A stretch of 64,000 nt of DNA from Casuarius casuarius (lineage: Eukaryota > Chordata > Aves > Casuariiformes > Casuariidae), in the NCBI GenBank assembly GCA_003342895.1, contig PTFA01000230.1:1378966-1442965 (forward strand). Direction: 5' to 3'. Each line of letters starts with the position of its first letter. Position 1 is the stretch's first letter. Below the pieces are notes generated by a model that worked only from the letters and a program-made list of their open reading frames with translations, had not been told where the DNA came from and did no database searches. This document shows, piece after piece, positions 47,101-55,598 of the stretch. The position numbers and the translations under genes were made by a program.

Positions 47101-50100
47101 CCACGCCTTAACTGTGCTTGCTTAGAAGAAGTAGTTTGGGGTAATTCTTAAGAGGTGCTGAGCCGGGGCTTCTGCCAGTGGCCTTGGTGACATTAAAAGA
47201 GCACTCTCATAAAGCCAATATGGAGAACAACTGTGTGACATCTGCAGAAATGATATCAAACCCATAGTAAGAATTACCTGCTAAAAACTGCTGAGTATCA
47301 AAGAGCTTGCATGTTTGATCCCGCTCCAGTTTGTTGGGTCTGTCACTGCAGAGTGCAAGGGGCCCGTCCCAGTAGATCCTGCTCTGACAAAGTCTCTTAG
47401 CATAAAGGCCGTCGGGTGCCATCCACAGTATTACTCCTCGTTCCAAGTGGTTCAGTAGTTTTTCTATGTTCTTCCTCTGGCCGTTATCCTCAGGATAAGG
47501 GAAGATAACTTGCTCCAGGCTGCTGACCTCATAACTTTGGCCATGGGATATCCTACAGCCTTCAGGACTAGAAGTTGTTACCTCCTTTACCAGTATTTCA
47601 CGATAATACAAGCAGATGTGGAGCCGACAATCTACGAGGAGGAAAAAAATCATTGTGATACATTAGTACGAATGTTTTACAGTACAAATATGTATTAAGG
47701 CCAAGAGACAAATTTGTGTGAGATTTCTGAGCCTCTATAACTATTAGCAGTCACCACCACTCAAGAGACAGGCTCACATTAGTAAAAATCATATAATGAA
47801 TCTAAATACTAAAATATTTGGGACACGGTAACATGAACATTCACTCAAATTTTTCTACTGACATGGAAAGTCGGTAGTCCAACAAACTTCACGTTTCCAT
47901 TTAATATGAAAAATACATATAAGAAAGAAGTCATTCGTCACATTTTCCAAGCTTACATCACAATCAAACCCACTGGCTCAGTACACTTCCTCAGATTTAA
48001 TCAAGAAGTAGCTGTGTTTCTCCCCAGATTTTGCATAAAAGAGGCTTCTGCACAGGGGATTTGCAAACTTGCACTTGGTTGCCCTAAGAGAAGCTACTGC
48101 TGGTTCCAGCTCAAGCATCACTGTAACCAAAATCCCAAGCCTTCCTTTCAAATGGCCATTCAGTCAACACAGCTCACTGCTAAGAGCTCACACAGGGTCT
48201 ATATGTACAGACCCTGATTCAGGAGAAAAACCCCACTCAAGAAACCTGCCTAGCGACATGTTGCAGACTTATCCATTATTAGTTTAAAAAACACATTCCC
48301 ACACCTTTTCCTGGAGTTATTCAGAAAGTCACCCAGTGGTTGGATTTCTGCAAACCTGGCTGAGATTATTTCTTTTTTTTTTCCTGAATGTCTTCTTTTT
48401 TTTTAAAACCAGGAATAATAAAACAGAGCAAAGCCAGATGGCTCCAGCAGAAGCACAGTAAGGTACTCAGATAAGACCAGCCTTTGTGGGGGCTCCTCCC
48501 AAATATTTTTATAATTTATGTATTTTATATATATTTTATAATATTTTATTTTTTAAACTGAGCTAAAATTTTCTGACCCCCAAAACTTCTAAACTCTCCC
48601 AGGGAGGCCTTCTCTGATGACTCACCTAAGCAACCCAGCACTAGCGCCTTGATCCAGCAAAGCACTTTCATTAACTTCAAGCACAGAACAAGTACCTAGG
48701 AGCTCAGGCTACAAGTGTTTGAATATCCTGATGAACAGAGGCTTAAGGCCACACACCAAATTGATTCATTAGAGAGGTTTCTTTCTTTTTCTTTCTTTTT
48801 TTTTTCCTCATAAGAAAGGAGAAACAGTGCCAGGGCAAGTCAGAAATGGGAGTCTCTTGTAAAGCTCCCCGGGAACCCCGGAGGGTTATATACCTTACCT
48901 GACAGTGCGAGGGCTTCACCAGACCTTATGCTTGGCTCAATCGGGATGCCAGGAGTCTGGGACTCAGGAGGGGCACAAGCATAAAAAGTTCCTGTCACCT
49001 GACAACCTGTTTTCACAAACAAAAGTCAGTGACAAATGCCTAAATTCTAAGAGAAAAGCTCTGGAAAAGATCACAGCTATGCAAAAGCGAGGTTTTTTTT
49101 TTTTTTTGGCCCCACCAGAAACTCTCTCTCTTCCCCCTTCTTCCTAAAAAGGTCTTACTTCCCATTTTTCTAAATGTGCCAACTCTACAAATCTCTCTAG
49201 ATGTTATCTGCATTGTGCTTTTATTTGGGTCTGCATGAAATGCTCCCTTAGCATTTTAGTACTCCCTCTAGTACTTTTTCCTTGACTAACAAGAGTGTGC
49301 TATTCCATTACAGAAATAACCTACATTTTAACTAGACTGTAGTGCTCTTAAATTTGCTGGCATAAAATGAGCCATTTAGTCTAAGGAATTGTATTAAAGA
49401 CAGGTAAAACAGTAAAGCTGGAATTAACACTGGTAAAAAAGTAGATAAAGAAAATTGTCCAGCAAGAGATTATTAGGGCTTTATTACTAGAACTAGTATT
49501 AGATGGATCCCAGCGATGCCTACCAGTGAATGGATTATAACATGGGCAATTGAAGTTTTTCTCTGTTTCTTCATGTCAATACAAATCTCTGAAGGAAGAT
49601 GCAAGCAACTTGCAGACAAGTACACCCAGCCCTTCCCAGTGACAGAACCCAAGGGTTGGAGCTACACGGATCCAAAGCCTCAACATCTCTTGACAAGCCT
49701 GAGAGCCCAGTGAGAAACCCAATACCAACCACTAACAACTGCCTCCAAACTCAGCAAAGTACCCAAACGTGTTTAACTGATGCAGAGGGCAGAGTTCATT
49801 CACCTTAATAGCTCAGTTATTAGCAATGATTCAGCCTAACAGTTCCAATAGACTACCAGTAAATGTTGCAGAGTATTTACTTTTTAGCAGATCCAAAGAA
49901 AGAGAAGTTTATTTCGCTGCACCAAAACCACTAGAGAATTGCCCTCTGAAGATTTAGTATCTCCAGCGCTCTGAGAAGTCCCTCCTCGCTTCACACCCTC
50001 TTCTGCCCTCCTTAACTAGCTTCTTCTGCTCCTCATGAAGCAAATACCTGCCTACTGAGGTGAGTTATCCTGCAAGTGTCTATGATGCACAGGAGATATA

Positions 50101-53100
50101 TGACTACAGCACTCAGCCTCAGCTCAGAAGATCTGGGTTCATCTTCCAGTTTTTCTACAGACTTGCCCTACGTGAGACATTTAACCTTTGTGGTTCTATT
50201 CCCCATTAAGGCACTGATCATGCTTCCCTTTCTTTCACCTTTTATCCCCTGCAGATTTTAGCATTGCCAATTTTCACATGATTCAGGATTTCTCCTAAGG
50301 ATGCAGAACTTGGAAACTTCCGATTACATTAGACTCTTACAGTGTAAGATCTGTGGGGAAGGGAGCGTCCCTTTATTCTGTTTGTTCCGTACCAGCACCA
50401 AGAGAGACTCATTCCACAACAAGTTGCCCTGTTGCCGCAGTACTAGAAAAAGTAATAGTCGTTGCTTTCCTCTTAGGAGAAGGATACCATTCTAACCCAC
50501 AAGGCTGGAGTGAAAACCTTTGCAAATGTGCACCTCAAAGGGTCTGGAATCGGAAGGCAAAGCTAAAGACCACATGTTCCCATGTTATTTTTGGGGCGGG
50601 TGGGTCCTTTCTTATTGCTCGGGACTTTTAAGGCACCTGATGTTTTTTGGGAGCTGACTTGAGGGTTTTAACTCAGGTGACTGTGCAACCCACACACTGC
50701 ACCTATGGCAGCACTGTAAGCAAGAGCCAAGACAAAGGTCCGTGAGGGTGGCTGGACCCCATAGCTCTCTGTGAAGGAAGCCCAGCACTCTGTCAAGCCA
50801 CCTTTTTTTATCCCAATGAAAGCCATGAATAAGAAATATGCAATCTGTGGTCCTTCTAGGGTGACCAAATATTCTCTCTTTTAACCAAGATGAGCAATTG
50901 ACCCTAAACAGGATCGTCTTACCATTTTCACAACCAGGCCCTTGCCAATGATGACTGCGAGCTGCAAAAGGGATGCTGGCACACTGGTAGGGAATATCGG
51001 GATGGGGCTGTTCCGGGGCAAATTCTCTCCAGTTCCGGTCATGGGGCCCCATGTAGTTTTGTACCTATTCAATTTAACAAGATATTCTTTTATTTGGCAG
51101 TCCTTGAAACTGATGCCATGTGTTGCATCAGCTTTCACATTTCAGCTCTTTGGTATTATTTACTTTGCCAAAGCTCACAGAGAGTCTAAGCATTGCACAG
51201 GCTACATGAATGGCACTTTGCCACCACCACCGATGAGACTTTCAAATGAACTTCTCACCACTGGTGTAAATAATAAGCAGGGTAGAATAACAAAAGGCAG
51301 TCAAAGCATTGCTGGCAAATGTCTGCTTGGAACAGCAATGCTTCATTGGGTGCTTATACTCTGGCATTAACAGGATGGCAGTACACTAATTTCTATCAGT
51401 GAACAGAAAGGAGCTGTTACTCAGAATTAAACAAAACCAAGGAAAATCAGCTGCCCTGAGGCCTCATATGACATTAGAAAAATTGCTTCTCAATTTCTCT
51501 ATTTTCATAATAAAGTGCCCTCACAGGCAGAACTAAAGAGGGCCATACCAGCAAAGAAAGATATATCACATAGTACAAAAATGCTGCTGCTCAATGTACA
51601 AGCACCAAGTAAAATACATAATTAATGTCATACCTGAGATGGTAGTGAAGTGTAATGAGAAGGTATTGGAAAGGGGTGATTCATCATTAATGGCTGTTCC
51701 TCCATGCTGATCTGTTTTGCACCTATGGTCACCAGACAGATGAAAATAAATGATGTCAGCTATATCTTAAGGAAATCTGAAACCGGCACACTGAAGACAA
51801 ATCCATACAGCCCATCCTTTAGCAAACACAGGACTCACACACCTTCCAGCAGCCCGTATGGGGAAGGGTTGCCATCCATTGCTCCCATCCCAGGCAGCTC
51901 AGGGAAGCAGTCTGTCCCACAGAGCTTCCTAGCATGTAAAACGGCCTTCAGTCATACCCCAGAGTGCTCCGATGTCCTCCCCAAACCCTGCCAAGCCTTT
52001 GCCTCCTGCAAGCCCTTTCTGGTGCCAGGGGTTCCTTGGAGAGCAGGCGGCAAGCTTGTGGCAACACTACACTACCACCGTCCCCAGCCTTTGCGAAGGA
52101 GACCACAGGCGAAGCGTCTCTCGGCCCCAGCTCTTCTCTGCAGCAGTTATGTACTGCCTGGCTCAGGACATTTCTGCTCTTCCTCTTATTCAAAATCTAG
52201 ATCCAAAGAGCAATTTTTTTTGCCTGTCCCTTGAGCTGCTTGCTTAACATGGGCCTCTCTCTACAGAGAACTGGAAGGGAGGCGCCAGGTAAAAGAGCAA
52301 TTCCTGCAGCAACATACATAAAGCATCTTTTACAACGGGCTCCCTTTCAGTGCTCTGACTCAAGTGCCGACAGTCCTCCTACAGACGGAGCCTCTTGTTT
52401 TAGTCATCAGAATAAGATGTACTCAAGCCCTGCACTTCAGCTCCTTGCATTCACCGCAGCACTAGCACACTTAAAAAAGACTGCATGGCCATTCCAGAAA
52501 AGCACACTTCAGTCCTCATATGCTTACAGTGAGACAGATATTCACACTCCATTACACAGGGAATTTGAGACGTTTTACCTTTTTTAGCTCCTTCTGGCAC
52601 TATTCTGTACACTTTATAGGGATCTGAGATGTCCAGCTGGCTTCTCTCCACTAGTTCTTCAAAGTCATTGCTCTTGTTCAAAGCACACCTTAATCTTGTT
52701 TTCCAGGTAGGGGGATCTGGTTTATCAATGCCCTCTCTGAACTTTCCTTTAAAAAGAGCCCAAGCCTGGAAACATTTCAGATAATCAAAAGAGCAAGGGG
52801 AAAAAAAAAGAAAAAGAATCAAACTACAAGGTAGAAGATCACAATGCTTGAAACAGCATATATATGTGTGCTTATATGCGCATGAATTTACTCCCTGCAC
52901 ATTTAGGCTAAGAAAAAGACAACATTAGGAACAGGGTAAGGAAAAACAATTTCAGAGGCACAAGAAAAGGGAGAAAATGATCCAGAGTCAATACGGAAAC
53001 AGATGTGCTGCAATCCCACGAGCACTTAGCTCCACATGAGGGGACGGGGAAAGGAAGGGCAGTCTCACCCCACAAACCCAGACTGCGGTGGGACACAGGG

Positions 53101-53445
53101 ACACAGCCAGGGCCGCCAGGCAGGCTGCTGGGGGCAGCGGGGCACTGAGCGGAGCGAGCCTGCCGACGTGGGATGGTGAGGAGCCACCACAGTGGACAGC
53201 TGGCTGCGCCCCTGCAGCCCTGACACTGGGCTGAGCCCTACCTTGAAGAGTGCTGCATCCTCCTCACGGTTGTAGTCCTGCTTGCCGGCGTGCTTCCAGG
53301 GGATGCGGAAGATGCTCTTCTCATCATTTTCCCACACCAGCCCCGGGTACTTGCCGCTGTCAATCTGGTCTATCAGCCACTGGCGGAGTTTCCCGTTGCC
53401 ACAGCTCACCGAGTTCATCCCGCACTCACCCGGCTCCAAGTTCAT
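40985..53445 (-). CDS. IRF4: Interferon regulatory factor 4, complete coding region over eight coding exons
   Basis: Exons in transcript order: 53445-53242, 52765-52579, 51722-51634, 51064-50923, 49006-48899, 47631-47278, 43387-43275 and 41128-40985. All borders obey GT-AG, phases close, and the total is 1341 nt, giving 446 residues plus TAA (human 451). Residues 1-20 end in SVSCGNGKL; the IRF DNA-binding domain (about 17-125) has its five tryptophans at 23, 38, 50, 70 and 89 and the recognition-helix segment TRLRCALNKS. Residues about 131-242 form a variable linker; the IRF-association domain starts at DCRLHICLYYREIL (244) and runs to about 405; the C-terminal tail has RSIRHSSIQE. Known of the family: a nuclear factor of B, T and myeloid cells that binds Ets-IRF composite and AP-1-IRF sites with PU.1/SPIB or BATF/JUN and drives plasma-cell and effector T-cell programmes. 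IRF8 is the nearest alternative, but the sequence and the EXOC2 neighbour fit IRF4. Confidence 0.98.
41129..43274 (-). other. IRF4: IRF4 last intron, 2.1 kb
   Basis: Contains an ancient repeat relic (43,015-43,145) next to the penultimate coding exon, and a moderately GC-rich stretch (about 42,050-42,330). No other gene was recognised. Confidence 0.85.
43015..43145 (+). repeat. Ancient amniote repeat relic (MIR/L3-type tail)
   Basis: 'tctcaaagggctttgcaa', then 'ccttcccagggccaccagtc' and 'gcagatctgggaattcaacc', follows the order of the old amniote repeat 'ctcaaagcgctttacaa ... gcccaaggtcaccc ... ggcagagctgggaattgaacc'. Confidence 0.6.
43275..43387 (-). CDS. IRF4: IRF4 coding exon: end of association domain, with one undetermined base
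   Basis: 113 nt, residues 362-399. The acceptor is ctctcttcccag and the donor is gtaagta. It encodes ELQAFAHHGRPLPRYQV, then an ambiguous codon NCT caused by N at 43,337 (Thr if the base is A, as in mammals), then LCFGEEFPDPQRQRKLITAH. Confidence 0.97.
44086..44160 (+). repeat. Ancient sauropsid repeat relic
   Basis: 'ggccccgctgaagtgaacat', then 'cactgacttaaataagcaga' and 'aaccttgggcc', follows the common old pattern 'gccc.actgaagtcaatgg ... attgacttcagtgggagcaggatttggccc'. Confidence 0.5.
44272..44400 (+). repeat. MIR-like SINE relic
   Basis: 'attattatcatcactgttcc' then 'tgaggcacagaaaggcaaag' matches the MIR consensus order 'attattatccccatttt... actgaggcacagagaggttaag', followed by 'agccagggaaagagcccgtg' in the place of the 'gcagagctgggattcgaacc' block. 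Confidence 0.65.
47278..47631 (-). CDS. IRF4: IRF4 coding exon: IRF-association domain
   Basis: 354 nt, residues 244-361, the largest exon. The acceptor is ttcctcctcgtag and the donor is gtaattc. It encodes the core of the association domain, including LHICLYYREILVKE, FPYPEDNGQRKNIEKLL and LERGVILWMAPDGLYAKRLC. This domain mediates partner binding, for example to PU.1. Confidence 0.98.
47632..48898 (-). other. IRF4: IRF4 intron, 1.27 kb
   Basis: Contains an ancient repeat relic (about 48,648-48,700), an AT-rich patch (about 48,505-48,560) and a C/T tract (about 48,779-48,807). Confidence 0.85.
48648..48700 (+). repeat. Ancient sauropsid repeat relic
   Basis: 'ttgatccagcaaagcacttt' then 'cattaacttcaagcac' resembles the old pattern 'gatcctgcaaagcacttaag ... 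cttaactttaagcac'. Short and decayed. Confidence 0.4.
48899..49006 (-). CDS. IRF4: IRF4 coding exon: linker before association domain
   Basis: 108 nt, residues 208-243. The acceptor is tgtgaaaacag and the donor is gtaaggt. It encodes CQVTGTFYACAPPESQTPGI and IEPSIRSGEALALS, close to mammalian IRF4. Confidence 0.96.
49007..50922 (-). other. IRF4: IRF4 intron, 1.9 kb
   Basis: Contains a run of 15 T (49,093-49,107). No other feature was recognised. Confidence 0.85.
50923..51064 (-). CDS. IRF4: IRF4 coding exon: linker
   Basis: 142 nt, residues 161-207 plus one base. The acceptor is aaattgaatag and the donor is gtaagac. It encodes VQNYMGPHDRNWREFAPEQP, then HPDIPYQC and HHWQGPGCENG, a linker block conserved in IRF4. 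Confidence 0.96.
51065..52578 (-). other. IRF4: IRF4 introns around the 89-nt linker exon
   Basis: Two introns (51065-51633, 569 bp; 51723-52578, 856 bp) flank the exon at 51634-51722. No repeat or other gene was recognised. Confidence 0.85.
51634..51722 (-). CDS. IRF4: IRF4 coding exon: linker
   Basis: 89 nt, residues 131-160. The acceptor is gtgaccatag and the donor is gtatga. It starts GAKQISMEEQ and ends SLPSQ. It is found by phase and by the conserved GAKQ and SLP.Q ends; the middle diverges from mammals, as expected for the linker, and it lies in no long open frame. Confidence 0.93.
52579..52765 (-). CDS. IRF4: IRF4 coding exon: C-terminal half of DNA-binding domain
   Basis: 187 nt, residues 69-130 plus one base. 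The acceptor is gaaatgtttccag and the donor is gtaaaac. It starts AWALFKGKFREGIDKPDPPT and contains W70 and W89 and the DNA-contact segment. Thr91 corresponds to human Thr95, a residue known from a human immunodeficiency variant. Confidence 0.97.
52766..53241 (-). other. IRF4: IRF4 intron between the two DNA-binding-domain exons
   Basis: 476 bp separating the two halves of the DNA-binding domain, with GT-AG borders. It contains an A-rich tract at about 52,800-52,816. Nothing else was recognised. Confidence 0.9.
53242..53445 (-). CDS. IRF4: IRF4 first coding exon (start codon, N-terminal half of DNA-binding domain)
   Basis: ATG at 53445-53443; 204 nt, 68 codons, donor gtaggg. It encodes MNLEPGECGM then the conserved NSVSCGNGKLRQWLIDQIDS, and reaches EEDAALFK. 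The start is chosen because MNLE is the family start. An in-frame upstream ATG exists at 53,691, but it lies upstream of the predicted splice acceptor. The N terminus is four residues shorter than human. Confidence 0.97.
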
Positions 53446-53545
53446 GCCACTCGCCTTGGGGGTCGGGATGGGGGTGGTTTTGGAGTGCTTCACCAAGCCC
53501 GCCTCTCTGCACACACCCGAGCACCGAGCACCGGCTCTCGGGGGG
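53446..53545 (-). other. IRF4: IRF4 5' UTR part of exon 2
   Basis: The best acceptor on the - strand is a C/T-rich run ending ccctcctccacag, with the exon starting at 53545. A second possible acceptor (gtgtgtgcag) would start the exon at 53506. Either gives a short 5' UTR before ATG. Confidence 0.6.
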
Positions 53546-55049
53546 CTGTGGAGGAGGGGGGAGAGGGGCAGGACAGGGAGAGAGGAAAACCCACAGGTCA
53601 GGCGCCAGCCAGAGTCCCAGCGCAGAGCCCTGCCAGCGGTGCCGGTGCTCGGTGCTGCACGCACCACGCCAAGCAGGGCTGCGGCACACAAGGAGCCTGG
53701 GAAGCACAGCAGCGCTGCGGTGCAGAGCCCCGGGAGGCTGCGCGCGGCCCCTCACACCCTCCCCAGGCACCGCTCAGGCTGCAGACTTTGACAGACTTTC
53801 CTCCCCCTCTCAACACTGTTTTGCATGAATACACGCCAGTTGTTGAAATTTTCAGTACAGAGTGACTGAAGACACAACCCCCCTGACCTGCTCTAAGTTC
53901 AGCTGGGATTTTATTCTAACCAAAAAGAAAAAAAAAATGCATAAAAATGAAGTTGCACAGGACAGTGCACATATAATCTAGCAGATGCATGCAGTCTGGA
54001 GAGCCTCACACATTTACAATTTATATGGTATCTAACTATAACATTGAAGTAGCTTTTTCAAGCTTATTTAAGCAAGACACGTTTGAACACATGATGTCCT
54101 ATACATATCTACCTCTCCAACTGCTCCCAATATGCACGTATAATAACATTCAAATCTATACATTGCAAATACCTAAAAGTGGAAATACACCAAGCTACGG
54201 AGTCTGGCATAAGAACGCTTTCCTCAGAGGTGGGCGAGTTGCACCCTGCTACACCCAGAGCCCTTGCTACACGCAGGGGTGCATGCACTTGCCCGGAGCG
54301 GCGAGGCTCCACAGAGTGATGGGCGCCCACTGGAAAGGTCCTAAGGCAAAGAAACCAACACCAGTGACAGGGGAGCTGGAGTAAAGTTTGTCCCCCTCGA
54401 CCTGATAAAGTGCTTGTTCACCCAAACGCTGGGGGGGGGAGTCTAACTGTATCTAATAAAAAAGTGAGTCCTGACCCACAGTCCTTGCCTCTACACACAG
54501 GGAGACCTTCAGAGCCCCTGTTAGCCGTGAGCACGCCAGTGTGGGCAGCTCCGCACGCCGCACCCCCTCCTCAGGTGGCAGCTCCCACCACCGCAGCAAA
54601 CCTGGTTGCCGAGTTTCCCCCCAGGGCAAGACGTGCCGGGGGGCGGCGGGGGCTGCGACTCCCCGGCCCGCGGCCCGGCGAAGCCCCTGCCAGGCCCCCA
54701 CCATACCCTCACCCCCGGCAAGCGCAGCCTGAAACGGAGCCCCCGGAGCTGCGACGAGCTTTCCGCGACCCTCTGCGGCGCAAGGACGGTGCGGCCCCTG
54801 GGGGCGCCGCTTCGCCTCGCCTCTGTCCCGGAGAGGGGCAAACGCGGCGGGGATGGTATACATAATTTTAATTAGACACAAAAAAATCGATCACCAGCTC
54901 CAGGAAAAGACCAGAGCGAGGGGAAGCGAGGCGACACCCCCTCCCAGCCCCCGTTGTCCCCCGGCGCGAGCGGGCCCCGCCGCGGGGCTGCCCTCGGGGG
55001 GGGCGGGCGGAGCGCAGCGCAGCGCCCCGGCGGGGCCTCCGCCGCTTAC
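53546..55049 (-). other. IRF4: IRF4 intron 1
   Basis: 1.5 kb between noncoding exon 1 and the ATG exon. It is GC-rich near both ends and AT-rich in the middle (about 53,900-54,200). Open frames on both strands here are by-products of GC-rich DNA. Confidence 0.65.
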
Positions 55050-55125
55050 CTCTGTCGCGGCGCTGGCAGCGGGCTGGGGCCGCCGGCTGGCGGGCGGGCG
55101 GGCAGCGGAGAGGGGCGCACCGCGA
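55050..55125 (-). other. IRF4: IRF4 noncoding exon 1 (predicted)
   Basis: A strong donor on the - strand, cgacagag/gtaagc, sits at 55050/55049 inside the CpG island, and a TATA box 28-33 bp upstream of about 55,125 sets the likely start. IRF4 has a noncoding first exon in other vertebrates. The exact start site is inferred. Confidence 0.65.
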
Positions 55126-55152
55126 CTGGGCCGCCGGGCGCGGGGAAGTTTC

Positions 55153-55158
55153 TTTATA
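55153..55158 (-). promoter_or_regulatory. TATA box of IRF4 promoter (TATAAA)
   Basis: The - strand reads atcatataaagaaac about 30 bp upstream of the predicted exon 1, in otherwise very GC-rich DNA, so the AT-rich hexamer stands out. Position and strand fit IRF4. Confidence 0.65.
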
Positions 55159-55230
55159 TGATGGAGGGATGGGGGCCCCGGCGGCGGGAGGCGGGCCCCG
55201 GCCCGGAGGTGGAGCCGGCGGAGAGGAGCG

Positions 55231-55251
55231 GGGACTTTGCGAGGTGGAAAA
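55231..55251. promoter_or_regulatory. NF-kB-like and NFAT-like sites upstream of the IRF4 TATA box
   Basis: gggactttgc (55231-55240) is one base from a classical kB site, and ggaaaa (55246-55251) is an NFAT core; they lie 73-98 bp upstream of the TATA box. IRF4 is known to be induced through Rel and NFAT after antigen-receptor signalling. Function here is inferred. Confidence 0.4.
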
Positions 55252-55273
55252 CATCTGACACATGGCCATTACT

Positions 55274-55598
55274 NNNNNNNNNNNNNNNNNNNNNNNNNNN
55301 NNNNNNNNNNNNNNNNNNNNNNNNNNNNNNNNNNNNNNNNNNNNNNNNNNNNNNNNNNNNNNNNNNNNNNNNNNNNNNNNNNNNNNNNNNNNNNNNNNNN
55401 NNNNNNNNNNNNNNNNNNNNNNNNNNNNNNNNNNNNNNNNNNNNNNNNNNNNNNNNNNNNNNNNNNNNNNNNNNNNNNNNNNNNNNNNNNNNNNNNNNNN
55501 NNNNNNNNNNNNNNNNNNNNNNNNNNNNNNNNNNNNNNNNNNNNNNNNNNNNNNNNNNNNNNNNNNNNNNNNNNNNNNNNNNNNNNNNNNNNNNNNNN
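55274..55598. other. Assembly gap (325 N)
   Basis: A run of N inside the GC-rich promoter region. Any elements here are hidden, and open frames drawn across it are meaningless. The true size may differ. Confidence 0.99.

Larger units (their letters stand above)
43388..47277 (-). other. IRF4: IRF4 largest intron, 3.9 kb
   Basis: Contains two ancient repeat relics (44,086-44,160 and 44,272-44,400) and a C/T-rich stretch (about 45,285-45,500). No exon of another gene was recognised. Confidence 0.85.

Noticed and set aside
40985..53445. The - strand gene could be IRF8 rather than IRF4
   Set aside because: The N terminus SVSCGNGKLRQW, the linker HHWQGP.CENG and the C-terminal SIRHSSIQE fit IRF4, and EXOC2 is the known IRF4 neighbour.
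53250..53865. Three long overlapping + strand frames opposite the first IRF4 coding exon
   Set aside because: They are antisense shadows of IRF4 and its GC-rich surroundings.
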